A program made the translations under genes and the position numbers. From the NCBI GenBank assembly GCA_029939385.1, contig JAOZSZ010000023.1:1-11301 (forward strand): DNA of 11,301 nt. The letters are read 5' to 3'. This DNA comes from Pontiella sp. GTDB lineage: Bacteria; Verrucomicrobiota; Kiritimatiellia; Kiritimatiellales; Pontiellaceae. Shown here in pieces: positions 1-8,726 of the stretch (positions are counted from its first letter, which is position 1; every line of letters begins with the position of its first letter). The notes under the pieces are model-generated. The model was not told the origin of the DNA and made no database searches. It saw only the letters and a program-made list of their open reading frames with translations.

Positions 1-462
1 ATAAAAAAGGTGACGGCTTCCGATGGCACGGTGCTTCAGGAATTTAAACCCCAGGAGCTGGGTCGGCCAATCAGCCCTTCCGCCGCCCGCCGGATGCGTA
101 AATTGCTTGCTCGTGTGATCGAAGAAGGGGGGACCGGAACCAGGGCTCAGGTGGAAGGATATACCGTGGGGGGAAAAACCGGAACAGCACAAAAAATTAA
201 GCCCGCTTCCGAGGGGGGCGGTTACTATTCCAAGAATTTTATCTCCTCATTTGTCGGTTTCCTTCCGGTCGAAAATCCAGAAATTGGGATCATTGTCGTG
301 GCGGATGATCCCGGCCTCTATACGGAGTCGGGGCGGAAGATTAAATATTACGGGGGAACGGTCTGTGGCCCTGCATTCAAAAAAATTGCTGAATTTGCCG
401 TGGGGTATTTGCGGATCTCTTCCGAAGGAAATCGTGTTTATGTTGCAAGGCCCGAATTATGA
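1..462 (+). CDS. ftsI: FtsI / PBP2-type peptidoglycan transpeptidase, C-terminal part
   Basis: This is the C-terminal 153 residues of a class B penicillin-binding protein, the septal D,D-transpeptidase that cross-links new peptidoglycan during division. The frame is open from base 1, so the start and the SxxK and SxN active-site motifs lie upstream of the window. The third catalytic motif, KTG, is visible at bases 175-183 in the context GGKTGTAQK. Downstream come the usual SFVGFLP strand and a YYGG...GPAFKKIAE segment typical of the end of FtsI-type transpeptidase domains. The protein ends about 20 residues later, with no PASTA domains. Its TGA overlaps the murE ATG (ATGA), and its place directly before murE is the classical dcw order. 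That order favours FtsI over an elongation-type PBP2. Confidence 0.93.
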   Translation: MKKVTASDGTVLQEFKPQELGRPISPSAARRMRKLLARVIEEGGTGTRAQVEGYTVGGKTGTAQKIKPASEGGGYYSKNFISSFVGFLPVENPEIGIIVVADDPGLYTESGRKIKYYGGTVCGPAFKKIAEFAVGYLRISSEGNRVYVARPEL

Positions 463-1910
463 AACTTGAAAGACTACTTGAAGACATTTTAACGTTAAAC
501 ATTAAGGGTGCGGTTAATGTTGAAATCGAAGGGATTACCTACGACTCACGAAAGGTGCGTCCGGGGGGGCTTTTTGTTGCCATTCAGGGTCACCAAGTTG
601 ATGGCACACAATATATAACGGAGGCCCTGTCGAATGGAGCGGTTGCCGTTGTGTCCGAAAATGATCTGTCTCTAGGAGCAAAGGTTGTACATCTCCAAGT
701 GACGAGTGCCCGCCAAGCGTTAGCCCAACTCGCGGCAACATATTATGGAAATCTTTCGCGTCAGATGAAGATGATTGGTGTCACGGGAACGAATGGAAAA
801 ACGACCACCGCTTATATGGTTCGTGATGTATTGCGTGATGCTGGATTTTCTCCAGGATTACTGGGTACAGTGGCCTATGAAATTGGCACCCATTCAATTC
901 CTGCTTCGCGCACTACACCCGAAGCCCCTGATATTCATGCGATGTTTCGGGAGATGAAAGAGGTGGGTTGCGACTGCGTTGTGATGGAAGTTTCTTCACA
1001 CGCCATGGCTCTGGATCGCGTGTATGGAATTGATTTTGATATCAGTGTTTTCACCAATCTTACGCAAGACCATCTTGATTACCATCGGGATATGGAGACC
1101 TATTTTGCTGCAAAATCAAAACTATTCTTGGCACAAAAGGAGGGAACGTCTGTTGTTATTAATATGGACGATCCGTGGGGGCGTAAACTCCTTGAAGAAA
1201 GGAAGCTCAAAATAGGAGTAATAACCTATGGCTTCGAAGAGCAGTCTATGGTGCGGGCGTCAGATGTTATTTTGGATGCAGATAAAACATGTTTTCAGGT
1301 TTCAAGCCCATGGGGAGAAGCTCGGGTTTGCTTAGATCTGCTCGGGCGCTTCAATATTAGTAATGCGCTTGCCGCGTTGGCCGTTGGCGGATTGTGCGGG
1401 ATTCGCTTGGCTGTGATGGTGAAGTCGTTGGGAAAAATCCAGCGGGTTCCTGGGCGATTGGAGTTGGTGCCCAATCGGCGGCATAAAAAGATATTTGTCG
1501 ATTATGCTCATACGGACGATGCATTGCGGAACGTTCTTGGAACGTTGCGTGAAATTTGTAAGGGAAAACTATTCGTCGTTTTTGGATGTGGTGGGAATCG
1601 GGATAGAGGAAAGCGTAAGTTGATGGGGCAGGTTGCTTCCGCGCTCGCAGACTATAGCTTTATTACATCCGATAATCCGCGGAACGAAGAACCCGAAGCC
1701 ATTGTTTCGGATATTGTTGAGGGATTTATGGATCCAGAACAATTCGAAGTCGTATTGGATCGGCGTGAAGCCATTCAAAAAAGCATACAAGCCATGGGGC
1801 GTAAAGATATCCTTTTGGTGGCGGGAAAGGGGCACGAAACGTATCAGGAATATAAAGAAACCATCATCCCATTCGATGATCGTGAAATAGTTAGGGAGAT
1901 TTTAGGTTAA
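459..1910 (+). CDS. murE: UDP-MurNAc-tripeptide synthetase (meso-DAP-adding MurE)
   Basis: Cytoplasmic ATP-dependent ligase that adds the third residue of the peptidoglycan stem peptide to UDP-MurNAc-L-Ala-D-Glu. The 483-residue length is normal for MurE. Visible motifs are the P-loop GVTGTNGKTTT at residues 107-117, TTPEAP at 152-157, MEVSSHA at 176-182, TQDHLDYH at 202-209, the likely carbamylated lysine K219 in AAKSKLF, the adenine-site FNxxN at 298-302, VDYAHTDDAL at 347-356 and GKGHE at 456-460. DNPR at 405-408 is the signature of meso-diaminopimelate-specific enzymes; lysine-adding enzymes differ there. The start ATG at 459 overlaps the ftsI stop by 4 nt, and the stop TAA shares its last base with the murF ATG, implying translational coupling on both sides. 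Confidence 0.97.
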   Translation: MKLERLLEDILTLNIKGAVNVEIEGITYDSRKVRPGGLFVAIQGHQVDGTQYITEALSNGAVAVVSENDLSLGAKVVHLQVTSARQALAQLAATYYGNLSRQMKMIGVTGTNGKTTTAYMVRDVLRDAGFSPGLLGTVAYEIGTHSIPASRTTPEAPDIHAMFREMKEVGCDCVVMEVSSHAMALDRVYGIDFDISVFTNLTQDHLDYHRDMETYFAAKSKLFLAQKEGTSVVINMDDPWGRKLLEERKLKIGVITYGFEEQSMVRASDVILDADKTCFQVSSPWGEARVCLDLLGRFNISNALAALAVGGLCGIRLAVMVKSLGKIQRVPGRLELVPNRRHKKIFVDYAHTDDALRNVLGTLREICKGKLFVVFGCGGNRDRGKRKLMGQVASALADYSFITSDNPRNEEPEAIVSDIVEGFMDPEQFEVVLDRREAIQKSIQAMGRKDILLVAGKGHETYQEYKETIIPFDDREIVREILG

Positions 1911-3238
1911 TGTCTCAATTTAGTGCAGGCGAATTATCACAGTGGGTTTCCAAGCTTTGGAAAAATGGTATTCCCGATGTTCCAATCACTGGAATATCAC
2001 AGGATACCCGCACCCTTAAACCCGGCGATCTCTACATTGCACTCGTGGGGGAGAATTTTGATGGTCATGAATTCCTGAAACAAGCGTTCGAAAAGGGAGC
2101 TGCCGGGGCACTGATTCAAGAACATTTCCAATGGGTTAAAAATCCGGTGCTGTGTGTTTCGGATCCGCTTAAAGGATTACAATCCATGGCCCAGAGCTAT
2201 CGAAAAACGTGGATTGGCACGGGGGTGGGAATCACGGGCAGTGTGGGCAAAACAACCGTCAAAGAAATGTGTGCTGATGTCTTGTCTATGCGGGGAATGA
2301 CACACCGCACCGCCGGGAATTACAACAACCATATTGGCTTGCCACTGAGTATGTTAGCAATGCCGCAGGATGCTCGCTATGGGGTTTTTGAGATTGGAAT
2401 GAATCATGCCGGTGAGATCGCCTATTTATCCAGTCTGTTGCAGCCCCAGATAGCTATTATTACCGATATCGGAATGGCCCATCGTGAAAACTTTAAATCG
2501 TTGGAAGAAATTGCGCGCGAAAAAGTTCGATTATTAGAGCAGGTTCCTCGTCGTGGAAGGGTTTTTCTTGATCGCGATAGCGAATGGTATTCCCTCATGC
2601 GAGGGCACACGAGTGCTACGGTGGTAACCTTTTCTTTTGAAGGGGTTGGGGATTATGTTGGCCGGAAGATAGGCGCTGAAATAATGAGTGTTAATGGGTT
2701 TAATTATAGGATGCCTCTGCCGGGAGAGCATATTATGAAAAATGCATTGCGCGCTATTGCACTTGGGCTTGAAATGGGGCTCGAACCCGCAGAGATACAG
2801 GTTGGATTGCAGAAGTTTAAGCTTCCCCCCATGCGGTGGCAGGAATTGAATATGGGTGGCATTCATTTTATTAACGATGCCTACAATGCGAACCCGCTAT
2901 CCATGCGGGCCAACCTTCGTACCTTCGCTGATCTTTCTGAAAAAGGAGGGAAGTGGGCGGTCCTTGGGGGAATGCGTGAACTGGGTGATTCCACCGAGGA
3001 AGAACATGCCGAATTGGGACGCTTTACAGATGGGCTTGATCTGGATGGAGTGATTACCGTTGGCGAGCTTGGGCAACAAATTGTGTGTAAAGAGACGATC
3101 CCATTTTTTCAAACAAGGGATGCAAAAGAAGCTTCACAAATTTTGAAAGAACATCTGAAACCGGGCGACCACGTACTGCTGAAAGCCTCGCGCGGAGAGC
3201 GGATGGAACAGGTGATAGAATATTTTAAGGAGAAATAG
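1910..3238 (+). CDS. murF: UDP-MurNAc-tripeptide:D-Ala-D-Ala ligase MurF
   Basis: Cytoplasmic ligase that joins D-Ala-D-Ala to UDP-MurNAc-tripeptide, completing the pentapeptide precursor. It has 442 residues, a usual MurF length. The N-terminal uridine-binding region carries DTRTLKPGDLYIAL at residues 32-45. The P-loop is GITGSVGKTT at 107-116, followed by NYNNHIGLPL at 137-146, EIGMNHAGEI at 161-170 and the C-terminal-domain motif INDAYNANP at 321-329. The motif corresponding to HNxxN reads HIMKN at 274-278, so one Asn is replaced by Ile; this is a mild deviation. The TAATG overlap with murE and an AGGGAGA purine run about 11 nt upstream support this start. The gene sits in canonical order between murE and mraY. 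Confidence 0.97.
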   Translation: MSQFSAGELSQWVSKLWKNGIPDVPITGISQDTRTLKPGDLYIALVGENFDGHEFLKQAFEKGAAGALIQEHFQWVKNPVLCVSDPLKGLQSMAQSYRKTWIGTGVGITGSVGKTTVKEMCADVLSMRGMTHRTAGNYNNHIGLPLSMLAMPQDARYGVFEIGMNHAGEIAYLSSLLQPQIAIITDIGMAHRENFKSLEEIAREKVRLLEQVPRRGRVFLDRDSEWYSLMRGHTSATVVTFSFEGVGDYVGRKIGAEIMSVNGFNYRMPLPGEHIMKNALRAIALGLEMGLEPAEIQVGLQKFKLPPMRWQELNMGGIHFINDAYNANPLSMRANLRTFADLSEKGGKWAVLGGMRELGDSTEEEHAELGRFTDGLDLDGVITVGELGQQIVCKETIPFFQTRDAKEASQILKEHLKPGDHVLLKASRGERMEQVIEYFKEK

Positions 3239-3241
3239 GAA

Positions 3242-4381
3242 ATGCTTTATTATTTAATAGAACTCGAAGGATTATTTTCGCCGCTTCGATTATTTCAATA
3301 CATCTCATTTCGCACACTGGGGGCGGCGGCGACCGCTTTTATTGTGTCGCTCTTAATCGCGCCGAGGTTGATTAAGCACCTTCGCATTATCAATTTTGGC
3401 GAGCAGAAGGAAGACAATCGCGTTGAGGGTCTCGATAAACATAATAAAGTCGGAACGCCGTCAATGGGCGGACTCATGATTATTATTGCTGCGGCGGGAT
3501 CCACTTTGTTGTGGGCGATTCCTACCAATATGTATGTTCTGCTAACCCTTGGAACATTCTGTCTGATGGGTCTGATTGGCTTTGCTGATGATTATCTAAA
3601 AATTAAACGTAAAAATGGACTGAGTGCGAAGGTAAAGTTTTCTGCACAGCTCGTTTGGGCGGGCATTGTCTTTGCCGTGTTGTGGTCGGTGCCTGATCTG
3701 CAGGCGCGTACCCGCGATCTGATGGTTCCTTTCTTTAAAAATCCAATTCTTGATATGGGACTGATCGGTGGATTTATCTTCATGGTGATCGTTTTGGTTG
3801 GAGCATCCAATGCGGTTAATCTTACCGATGGATTGGACGGGTTAGCTATCAGTTGCTCGAATTCGGTAGTGATGGCCTATTTGCTACTGACCTATGTGGC
3901 GGGCAACTATAATTTTGCGCAATATCTTCAAGTTCCATTTGTGCTGGGTACGGGTGAGTTAACCGTTTTCTGCGGGGCATTGCTCGGGGCGGGGCTTGGT
4001 TTCCTTTGGTACAACTGCCATCCTGCAAAAATCTTCATGGGCGATACCGGAAGCCTGGCGATCGGCGGGGCTATTGCCATGCTTGCCATCCTTACCAAAC
4101 AAGAGTTACTCCTCATCATTATCGGCGGTGTTTTTGTGATCGAGGCCGCCAGCGTGGTGATTCAAAGTAGTTACTTTAAATATACCAAACGTCGCTATGG
4201 AAAAGGGATTCGTGTCTTTAAATGCGCTCCGTTACATCATCATTTTGAATTTGTTGAAAAAGAGCGAGCGTTAGAACAAAATCGCAAGCCAGAGTTGGTT
4301 GAAACCGTCATTGTTACCCGTTTCTGGATTTTATCGATTATTTTTGCTCTCATCGGTATTGCTACGCTAAAGATTCGCTAA
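3242..4381 (+). CDS. mraY: Phospho-MurNAc-pentapeptide translocase MraY
   Basis: Integral membrane enzyme that transfers phospho-MurNAc-pentapeptide from UDP to undecaprenyl phosphate, making lipid I. The 379 residues form about ten hydrophobic helices. Family signatures are FADDYLK with the Mg-binding aspartates D116 and D117, NAVNLTDGLDGLA around residues 190-202, FMGDTGS with D268, and the HHH triad at 332-334 in KCAPLHHHFE. It is slightly longer than the roughly 360-residue enterobacterial enzyme, mainly in an interhelical segment near residues 152-166. AAGGAG at 3227-3232, about 9 nt upstream, supports the ATG at 3242. The stop shares one base with the murD ATG (TAATG). Confidence 0.97.
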   Translation: MLYYLIELEGLFSPLRLFQYISFRTLGAAATAFIVSLLIAPRLIKHLRIINFGEQKEDNRVEGLDKHNKVGTPSMGGLMIIIAAAGSTLLWAIPTNMYVLLTLGTFCLMGLIGFADDYLKIKRKNGLSAKVKFSAQLVWAGIVFAVLWSVPDLQARTRDLMVPFFKNPILDMGLIGGFIFMVIVLVGASNAVNLTDGLDGLAISCSNSVVMAYLLLTYVAGNYNFAQYLQVPFVLGTGELTVFCGALLGAGLGFLWYNCHPAKIFMGDTGSLAIGGAIAMLAILTKQELLLIIIGGVFVIEAASVVIQSSYFKYTKRRYGKGIRVFKCAPLHHHFEFVEKERALEQNRKPELVETVIVTRFWILSIIFALIGIATLKIR

Positions 4382-5688
4382 TGGAAAAATATCATACAGC
4401 GTTAGTTTTAGGATATGGCCGTAGTGGACGGGCCGCGGAACGGTTGTTGCATGCGGAGGGGGTTACGGTTTGGGTGCTAACCGAAGAATCTGCAGGGCTC
4501 TCGGAAATAAACCAAGCATTGGAAGAAAACACATTTGATGTCTGTATTGTAAGCCCCGGATTTTCGCTTTCCCATCCTTGGATGACTGCCGTTCAAAAGG
4601 CGGGAGTTCCTCTGCTTTCTGAATTGGAGTTGGGGTGGTCTCGCCACAAGGGAAAGACCATTGCTGTAACGGGCGCAAATGGCAAGAGCACGGCCGTGAA
4701 GTGGATCTTTGAAATACTGCAATATGTGGGCAAAAAATCAGCGATCGGTGGGAATTATGGGGTTCCAGCTTGCGAGGTAGTGCTTGAAAATCCTGATTTA
4801 GATTGGTTGGTGTTGGAAGTCAGTTCGTTTCAGCTTGAAACGGTTCGAGACTTTCACGCCGAAGTTGCTGTCTTATTAAATATTTTCCCCAACCATTTGA
4901 ATCGTCACGGAACGATGGAAATTTATCGGCGCACCAAGGCACGTATCTTCGGTTCTTCCTCCCTTTCTGGGGGTACGTGCTTGGTTCCCGTCGACCTTTT
5001 ATCGCAACTAAAAGAAGACCTTGGCAACGCGGAACGAAATTGGATCACCTTCGGAGATTCGTCTGAAGCGGATTATGTTTATAAAAAGGGCCAAATTTTT
5101 AAGGGGTCAGAAGTTGTAATTGATTTGGTGGGATCCTTATTTGAGGGTCCCATCCTTGGGGGCTGTACTGGCGCGGCCGTGGCGGCGGTAGTCGATGCCT
5201 GCGGTATCTCGCGAGAGGTTGCTGAAGTGGCCGCTCAACAACTTAAACCTTTGCCTCATCGGCTTCAGTGGGTGGGCGAATTAGATGAGGTGACCTACAT
5301 CAATGATTCGAAAGCAACCAATCTCGCTGCGCTGACCGCTGCCCTTCAGTCCTGTGGAAAAGGGATTCATTTAATTGCGGGGGGATTGCCCAAAGAGACG
5401 GATTATACTTTTATTAAAGAAATACTGGCAGAACAGGTGAGGAGCATATACCTTGTTGGCCAAGCATCTCAGGTCATGTACAAGGCTTGGTGCGAGGTTT
5501 GTTCGTGCGTGGAATGTGGAACGTTGGAGAAAGCTTTCAACTCTGCTAAAACCGCCGCCAATTCAGGGGAAACAGTACTCTTATCCCCCGGTTGTGCTAG
5601 CTTCGACCAATTTAGTAGTTTTGAGGAACGTGGGGAGTGTTTTATAACACTTTTTCTGACTTCGAATCAGAGTGGTGATGCTTCATGA
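4381..5688 (+). CDS. murD: UDP-MurNAc-L-Ala:D-Glu ligase MurD (atypical motifs)
   Basis: Cytoplasmic ligase that adds D-glutamate to UDP-MurNAc-L-alanine. Its 435 residues match the family length. It has an N-terminal Rossmann-like GYGRSGRAAE at residues 11-20, the P-loop TGANGKST at 97-104, GGNYGVPA at 123-130, LEVSSFQLE at 145-153, a likely carbamylated lysine K186 in TKARIF, HR at 293-294 and the C-terminal DSKATN at 309-314. Two motifs are unusual. The usual DHLDRH reads NHLNRH at 171-176, so both aspartates are asparagine. The usual adenine-site HNxxN reads GCTGA at 261-265. The fold and operon position still make MurD by far the best call. The gene overlaps mraY by 1 nt. Its TGA overlaps an ATG at 5685 that could start the next gene. 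Confidence 0.95.
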   Translation: MEKYHTALVLGYGRSGRAAERLLHAEGVTVWVLTEESAGLSEINQALEENTFDVCIVSPGFSLSHPWMTAVQKAGVPLLSELELGWSRHKGKTIAVTGANGKSTAVKWIFEILQYVGKKSAIGGNYGVPACEVVLENPDLDWLVLEVSSFQLETVRDFHAEVAVLLNIFPNHLNRHGTMEIYRRTKARIFGSSSLSGGTCLVPVDLLSQLKEDLGNAERNWITFGDSSEADYVYKKGQIFKGSEVVIDLVGSLFEGPILGGCTGAAVAAVVDACGISREVAEVAAQQLKPLPHRLQWVGELDEVTYINDSKATNLAALTAALQSCGKGIHLIAGGLPKETDYTFIKEILAEQVRSIYLVGQASQVMYKAWCEVCSCVECGTLEKAFNSAKTAANSGETVLLSPGCASFDQFSSFEERGECFITLFLTSNQSGDAS

Positions 5689-5719
5689 AAAATAAGGCGT
5701 TCACAGATAGAGCGAAGTT

Positions 5720-5728
5720 AAAAAGGAG
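5720..5728 (+). promoter_or_regulatory. Strong Shine-Dalgarno that decides the LysM gene start
   Basis: AAAAAGGAG lies 7 nt before the ATG at 5736. No comparable site precedes the in-frame upstream ATG at 5685, which overlaps the murD stop. This favours initiation at 5736. Initiation at 5685 by translational coupling remains possible and would add 17 mostly polar residues. Confidence 0.6.
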
Positions 5729-5735
5729 TTTAATT

Positions 5736-6671
5736 ATGAAGGTTGGAGTAACAGTTTTAGGATTACACGTTGCCGCAGTATGTGCATTTGTTTTAATGCA
5801 AGGCTGTGTCACCACAGAATCTCAAGGTAGCGGTCGCGGTGCCGGTGCGCGACATAAGGGTCCGTGGAAGCACGAACATAAAGATAAACAGGTCGATCCC
5901 CCAGCGGTGGCTACAGATTCATATTATGCGAATGATGACCAAAGCACAGATTCGATTTATGACCCCGTGATTGTCGAAGGTTCGAGCAGCACGAAGGTTG
6001 AACCCTATGTTGCGCCAGTCACTTCAAGCACAGAAGTTTATATCGTTCAAAAAGGCGATATTCTTTCGCGAATTGCAGTGGCCTTTGACTCCACCACAAA
6101 AAACCTGATTTCCATGAATAACCTCTCGAATCCGGATGTGCTTTATGTCGGTCAGGAGTTGCGTGTTCCTGCCGGACGGAAAGGTTCTTCAGTTTCTAGT
6201 ACGACAACCACAAAAAGCACCTCAATCAAAAAGGGCGATTCATACAAAATCCAGAAAGGCGATACGCTTTCCGAGATTGCCTCGGCAGCCGGAGTGAGTA
6301 TTAATGATTTGCGCTCCCTCAATAACATCAAGAACGATCAGATTTTTGCGGGAGAAACCATCGATATTCCAAGCTATGGAAAAGCACCCTCCGTCAAATC
6401 TACCCCCAAAAAAACCAAATCTACTCCGGTTGAGCCTGTAGCCGAACCTGCCCCCGCGCCACTGGCGGTAGCCTCTGTGGTGGAACCGGTTGAAACCACA
6501 ACCATGCAAGTAGAGCATGTGGTGGATCATGTTGTTTATCCCGGCGAAACCCTCGATGATATTTCTCGTCAATATGGGGTGAGTAGCAGCGATATTATGC
6601 GCTTGAACAATATTTCCGATGCTTCGGAAATTAAGGAGAATCAGCGCCTGCGTATTCCAATCGCAGAATAA
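5736..6671 (+). CDS. Triple-LysM peptidoglycan-binding protein, putative lipoprotein
   Basis: Predicted exported wall-binding protein of 311 residues. Numbered from the ATG at 5736, it opens with MKVGVTVLGLHVAAVCAFVL and a lipobox-like LMQGC (Cys24), suggesting a lipoprotein signal; Q and M at -2 and -3 make the box imperfect. A Ser/Thr/Gly-rich linker follows. Three LysM domains are recognisable: one from YIVQKGDILSRIA (about 102-145), one from YKIQKGDTLSEIA (about 169-212) and one from VVYPGETLDDISRQYG (about 266-309). Each has the YxVxxGDTLxxIA...LNN...I..GQxLxIP pattern. Ser/Pro/Thr-rich spacers separate them. No catalytic domain is visible, so it may tether or recruit partners at the septum rather than cut the wall. 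An alternative start at 5685 overlaps murD. Its position between murD and ftsW links it to division. Confidence 0.88.
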   Translation: MKVGVTVLGLHVAAVCAFVLMQGCVTTESQGSGRGAGARHKGPWKHEHKDKQVDPPAVATDSYYANDDQSTDSIYDPVIVEGSSSTKVEPYVAPVTSSTEVYIVQKGDILSRIAVAFDSTTKNLISMNNLSNPDVLYVGQELRVPAGRKGSSVSSTTTTKSTSIKKGDSYKIQKGDTLSEIASAAGVSINDLRSLNNIKNDQIFAGETIDIPSYGKAPSVKSTPKKTKSTPVEPVAEPAPAPLAVASVVEPVETTTMQVEHVVDHVVYPGETLDDISRQYGVSSSDIMRLNNISDASEIKENQRLRIPIAE

Positions 6672-6687
6672 ATAGAACGAGTATCCG

Positions 6688-7815
6688 ATGCGTAAGACCT
6701 TATCGCTTTTTATTGGCATCGTATTGATACTCGTGACGCTTGGCATTCTCATGCTCGCCAGCGCTAGCTCAGAAAAATATGATGATGCTTCCTATTTCGT
6801 AGTGCGCCAGCTGATTTGGCTGGCGCTTTCTTTTTTTCTGGCTTGTATCGCCGCCCGTTTCGACTATCGATTTTATCGAAAACTGGCCATTCCTATTGCA
6901 GCAATTTCGGTCTTATTATTGATTCTTGTGCGCATTCCTGGCATTGGAACCATGATTAACGGAAGCTATCGTTGGCTCCGGTTCGGCTCCTTGACCATCC
7001 AGCCATCGGAGATTTCCAAGTTGGCCATTATTATGCTCTTTGCGTGGTGGTTAGCACGAAATCAACGGCGGATTGATGAACTCAAACGCGGCATTCTTGT
7101 GCCCTTCGGAATGCTGGCCTGTTTTGTCCTTCCAATTATTGTCGAACCCGATTTTGGCACCACTATGCTCGTTTCATCGGTGGCTGTTTTTATGATGTTT
7201 CTGGGTGGGGTAACGATTGCTCCACTCCTAGTCACTGGATTAAGTGGATTGCTTGGTGTGGTCGTTCTGATTTTCCAGAATCCGGAGCGCATGAGTCGTA
7301 TTCTGGCCTTCCTCGATCCTCAAAAATATGAGCAGGACAAAGCTTGGCAATTAATTAATTCATTGCGTGCTTTTGCTGCGGGCGGTCTTTGGGGCGTCGA
7401 TTTTGGGAATAGCATGCAAAAATACCATTATTTACCGGAGGCGCATACAGACTTTATTTTCCCCATCATTGGAGAGGAACTTGGGCTGATTGCCGCTTTG
7501 GTGGTCCTGCTGATGTATGTCACCTTGTTTGTGCTGGGCTTAAATATTGCAATTAATGCGCGAGATGATTTCGGCCGCTTTCTTGCTTTTGGGATTACTT
7601 TAATGATCACCATGCAGGCACTAATTAATTTTGCAGTGGTTACCGGATGTGTGCCTACAAAGGGGTTGGCTCTTCCTTTCATTAGTTACGGAGGCTCTAG
7701 TTTAGTGATTTCCGGCGTGATGGTGGGTATTTTGGTAAATATTGCCCACACAAGAATGCATGCACCCAAAAATAGGTTGAGCAATCCGTTCAAGGATCGT
7801 GCGCGAAAAGTTTAA
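6688..7815 (+). CDS. ftsW: FtsW, septal SEDS-family peptidoglycan glycosyltransferase
   Basis: Polytopic membrane protein that polymerises lipid II into glycan strands at the septum together with FtsI. Its 375 residues contain about ten hydrophobic helices. SEDS landmarks are LASASS near residue 23, NGSYRWLRFG at 91-100, QPSEISKLA at 105-113, EPDFGTTML at 153-161, LPEAHTDFIFPIIGEELG at 249-266 and LPFISYGGSS at 329-338. D255 in HTDFIF matches the essential SEDS aspartate. The segment before it reads GVDFGNSMQK, where GLG-like residues are more usual. FtsW is preferred over RodA because the gene lies in a dcw cluster and the LPFISYGGSS end is typical. The gene starts 16 nt after the LysM gene with only a weak Shine-Dalgarno. 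No terminator follows before 7881. Confidence 0.95.
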   Translation: MRKTLSLFIGIVLILVTLGILMLASASSEKYDDASYFVVRQLIWLALSFFLACIAARFDYRFYRKLAIPIAAISVLLLILVRIPGIGTMINGSYRWLRFGSLTIQPSEISKLAIIMLFAWWLARNQRRIDELKRGILVPFGMLACFVLPIIVEPDFGTTMLVSSVAVFMMFLGGVTIAPLLVTGLSGLLGVVVLIFQNPERMSRILAFLDPQKYEQDKAWQLINSLRAFAAGGLWGVDFGNSMQKYHYLPEAHTDFIFPIIGEELGLIAALVVLLMYVTLFVLGLNIAINARDDFGRFLAFGITLMITMQALINFAVVTGCVPTKGLALPFISYGGSSLVISGVMVGILVNIAHTRMHAPKNRLSNPFKDRARKV

Positions 7816-7880
7816 TCTAAGGTCGAAATTTTAGGGGTGGATGGCATACCTCTCTCAATAGAGAACGGAGTTTCTTTCGA

Positions 7881-8726
7881 ATGAAAAATGAATATGAATT
7901 ACTCGATAGTGGAGACGGAAAGAAACTTGAGCGTTTTGACGACGTAGTGCTGGAGCGTCCGTGCGCTCAGGCAGTATGGGCTCCGCAGAATGCGAATCTC
8001 TGGCCATCTGCGACGGCTCGGTTTGATCGTGTGGGAGGGCACAACTGGGAGGGGCGTGAAAGACTCCCGAGGGCATGGAACGTCGAAATCAATGGCGTGA
8101 TAATGAAGCTTTCGGCCACCGACTTTGGCCATCTTGGGGTCTTTCCCGAAACCCGCCAATTATGGGAATGGATTCGCTCAACACTAAGAACAGAGAAGGA
8201 AAAAAAAGGGCGCGAACTAAAATTTCTGAACCTCTTTGCCTATTCGGGTGGCGCAACGCTTGCCGCCGCGCAGGCGGGTGCGGCATGTTGTCATCTCGAT
8301 GCTTCAAAGGGAATGGTCGACTGGGCGCGTGAAAATGCCAAACTTAATCATCTGCAAGATGCTCCCATCCGTTGGATCGTTGATGATGTCATCAAGTTTC
8401 TCTCCCGTGAAGTAAAGCGCGGGAATAAATACGATGCCATCTTGCTTGATCCTCCTTCCTTTGGACGCGGCAAAAAGGGGGAACTATATAAAATTGAAGA
8501 AAGTCTGATGACCACCCTTGATCTCGTGCACCAGGTTTTGACCGACGACCCCAGTTTCGTTTTGCTCACCTCACACACCCCCGGATTTTCGCCCATCGTA
8601 TTGAGTAATCTATTGCGACAATATCATGCGGGTGGTGTAATTGAATGCGGTGAAATGTTACTCTCAGGAAGCACTCAGGTAATGAATCTTCCAAATGGAA
8701 ACTGGGCGCACTGGATCAATCGTTAA
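7881..8726 (+). CDS. Class I SAM-dependent methyltransferase, COG1092-like (probably rRNA)
   Basis: Probable cytoplasmic RNA methyltransferase of 281 residues. The opening [14 protein letters not shown] followed by [10 protein letters not shown] is characteristic of a family of short class I methyltransferases related to RlmI and the C-terminal half of RlmL. The SAM-binding core has motif [19 protein letters not shown] at residues 116-133, an acidic residue after the second strand (D140 in HLDAS), DDV at 168-170, and the motif IV-like DPPSFGRG at 190-197. No PUA domain is present, unlike RlmI, so the exact target base cannot be named. The ATG at 7881 follows a 65-nt gap after ftsW with GGAG at 7866-7869. 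The stop overlaps the next gene by 1 nt, tying it to a pseudouridine synthase and supporting an RNA substrate. Confidence 0.85.
   Translation: MKNEYELLDSGDGKKLERFDDVVLERPCAQAVWAPQNANLWPSATARFDRVGGHNWEGRERLPRAWNVEINGVIMKLSATDFGHLGVFPETRQLWEWIRSTLRTEKEKKGRELKFLNLFAYSGGATLAAAQAGAACCHLDASKGMVDWARENAKLNHLQDAPIRWIVDDVIKFLSREVKRGNKYDAILLDPPSFGRGKKGELYKIEESLMTTLDLVHQVLTDDPSFVLLTSHTPGFSPIVLSNLLRQYHAGGVIECGEMLLSGSTQVMNLPNGNWAHWINR

Noticed and set aside
6240..6752. 170-codon frame antisense to the LysM gene
   Set aside because: It lies opposite a clear three-LysM protein whose frame explains the sequence. Its translation is repetitive because the LysM linkers are.
7816..7880. Possible attenuator or riboswitch between ftsW and the methyltransferase gene
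   Set aside because: Only a short TCTC/GAGA pairing is present; there is no stable stem, no T-tract and too little sequence.
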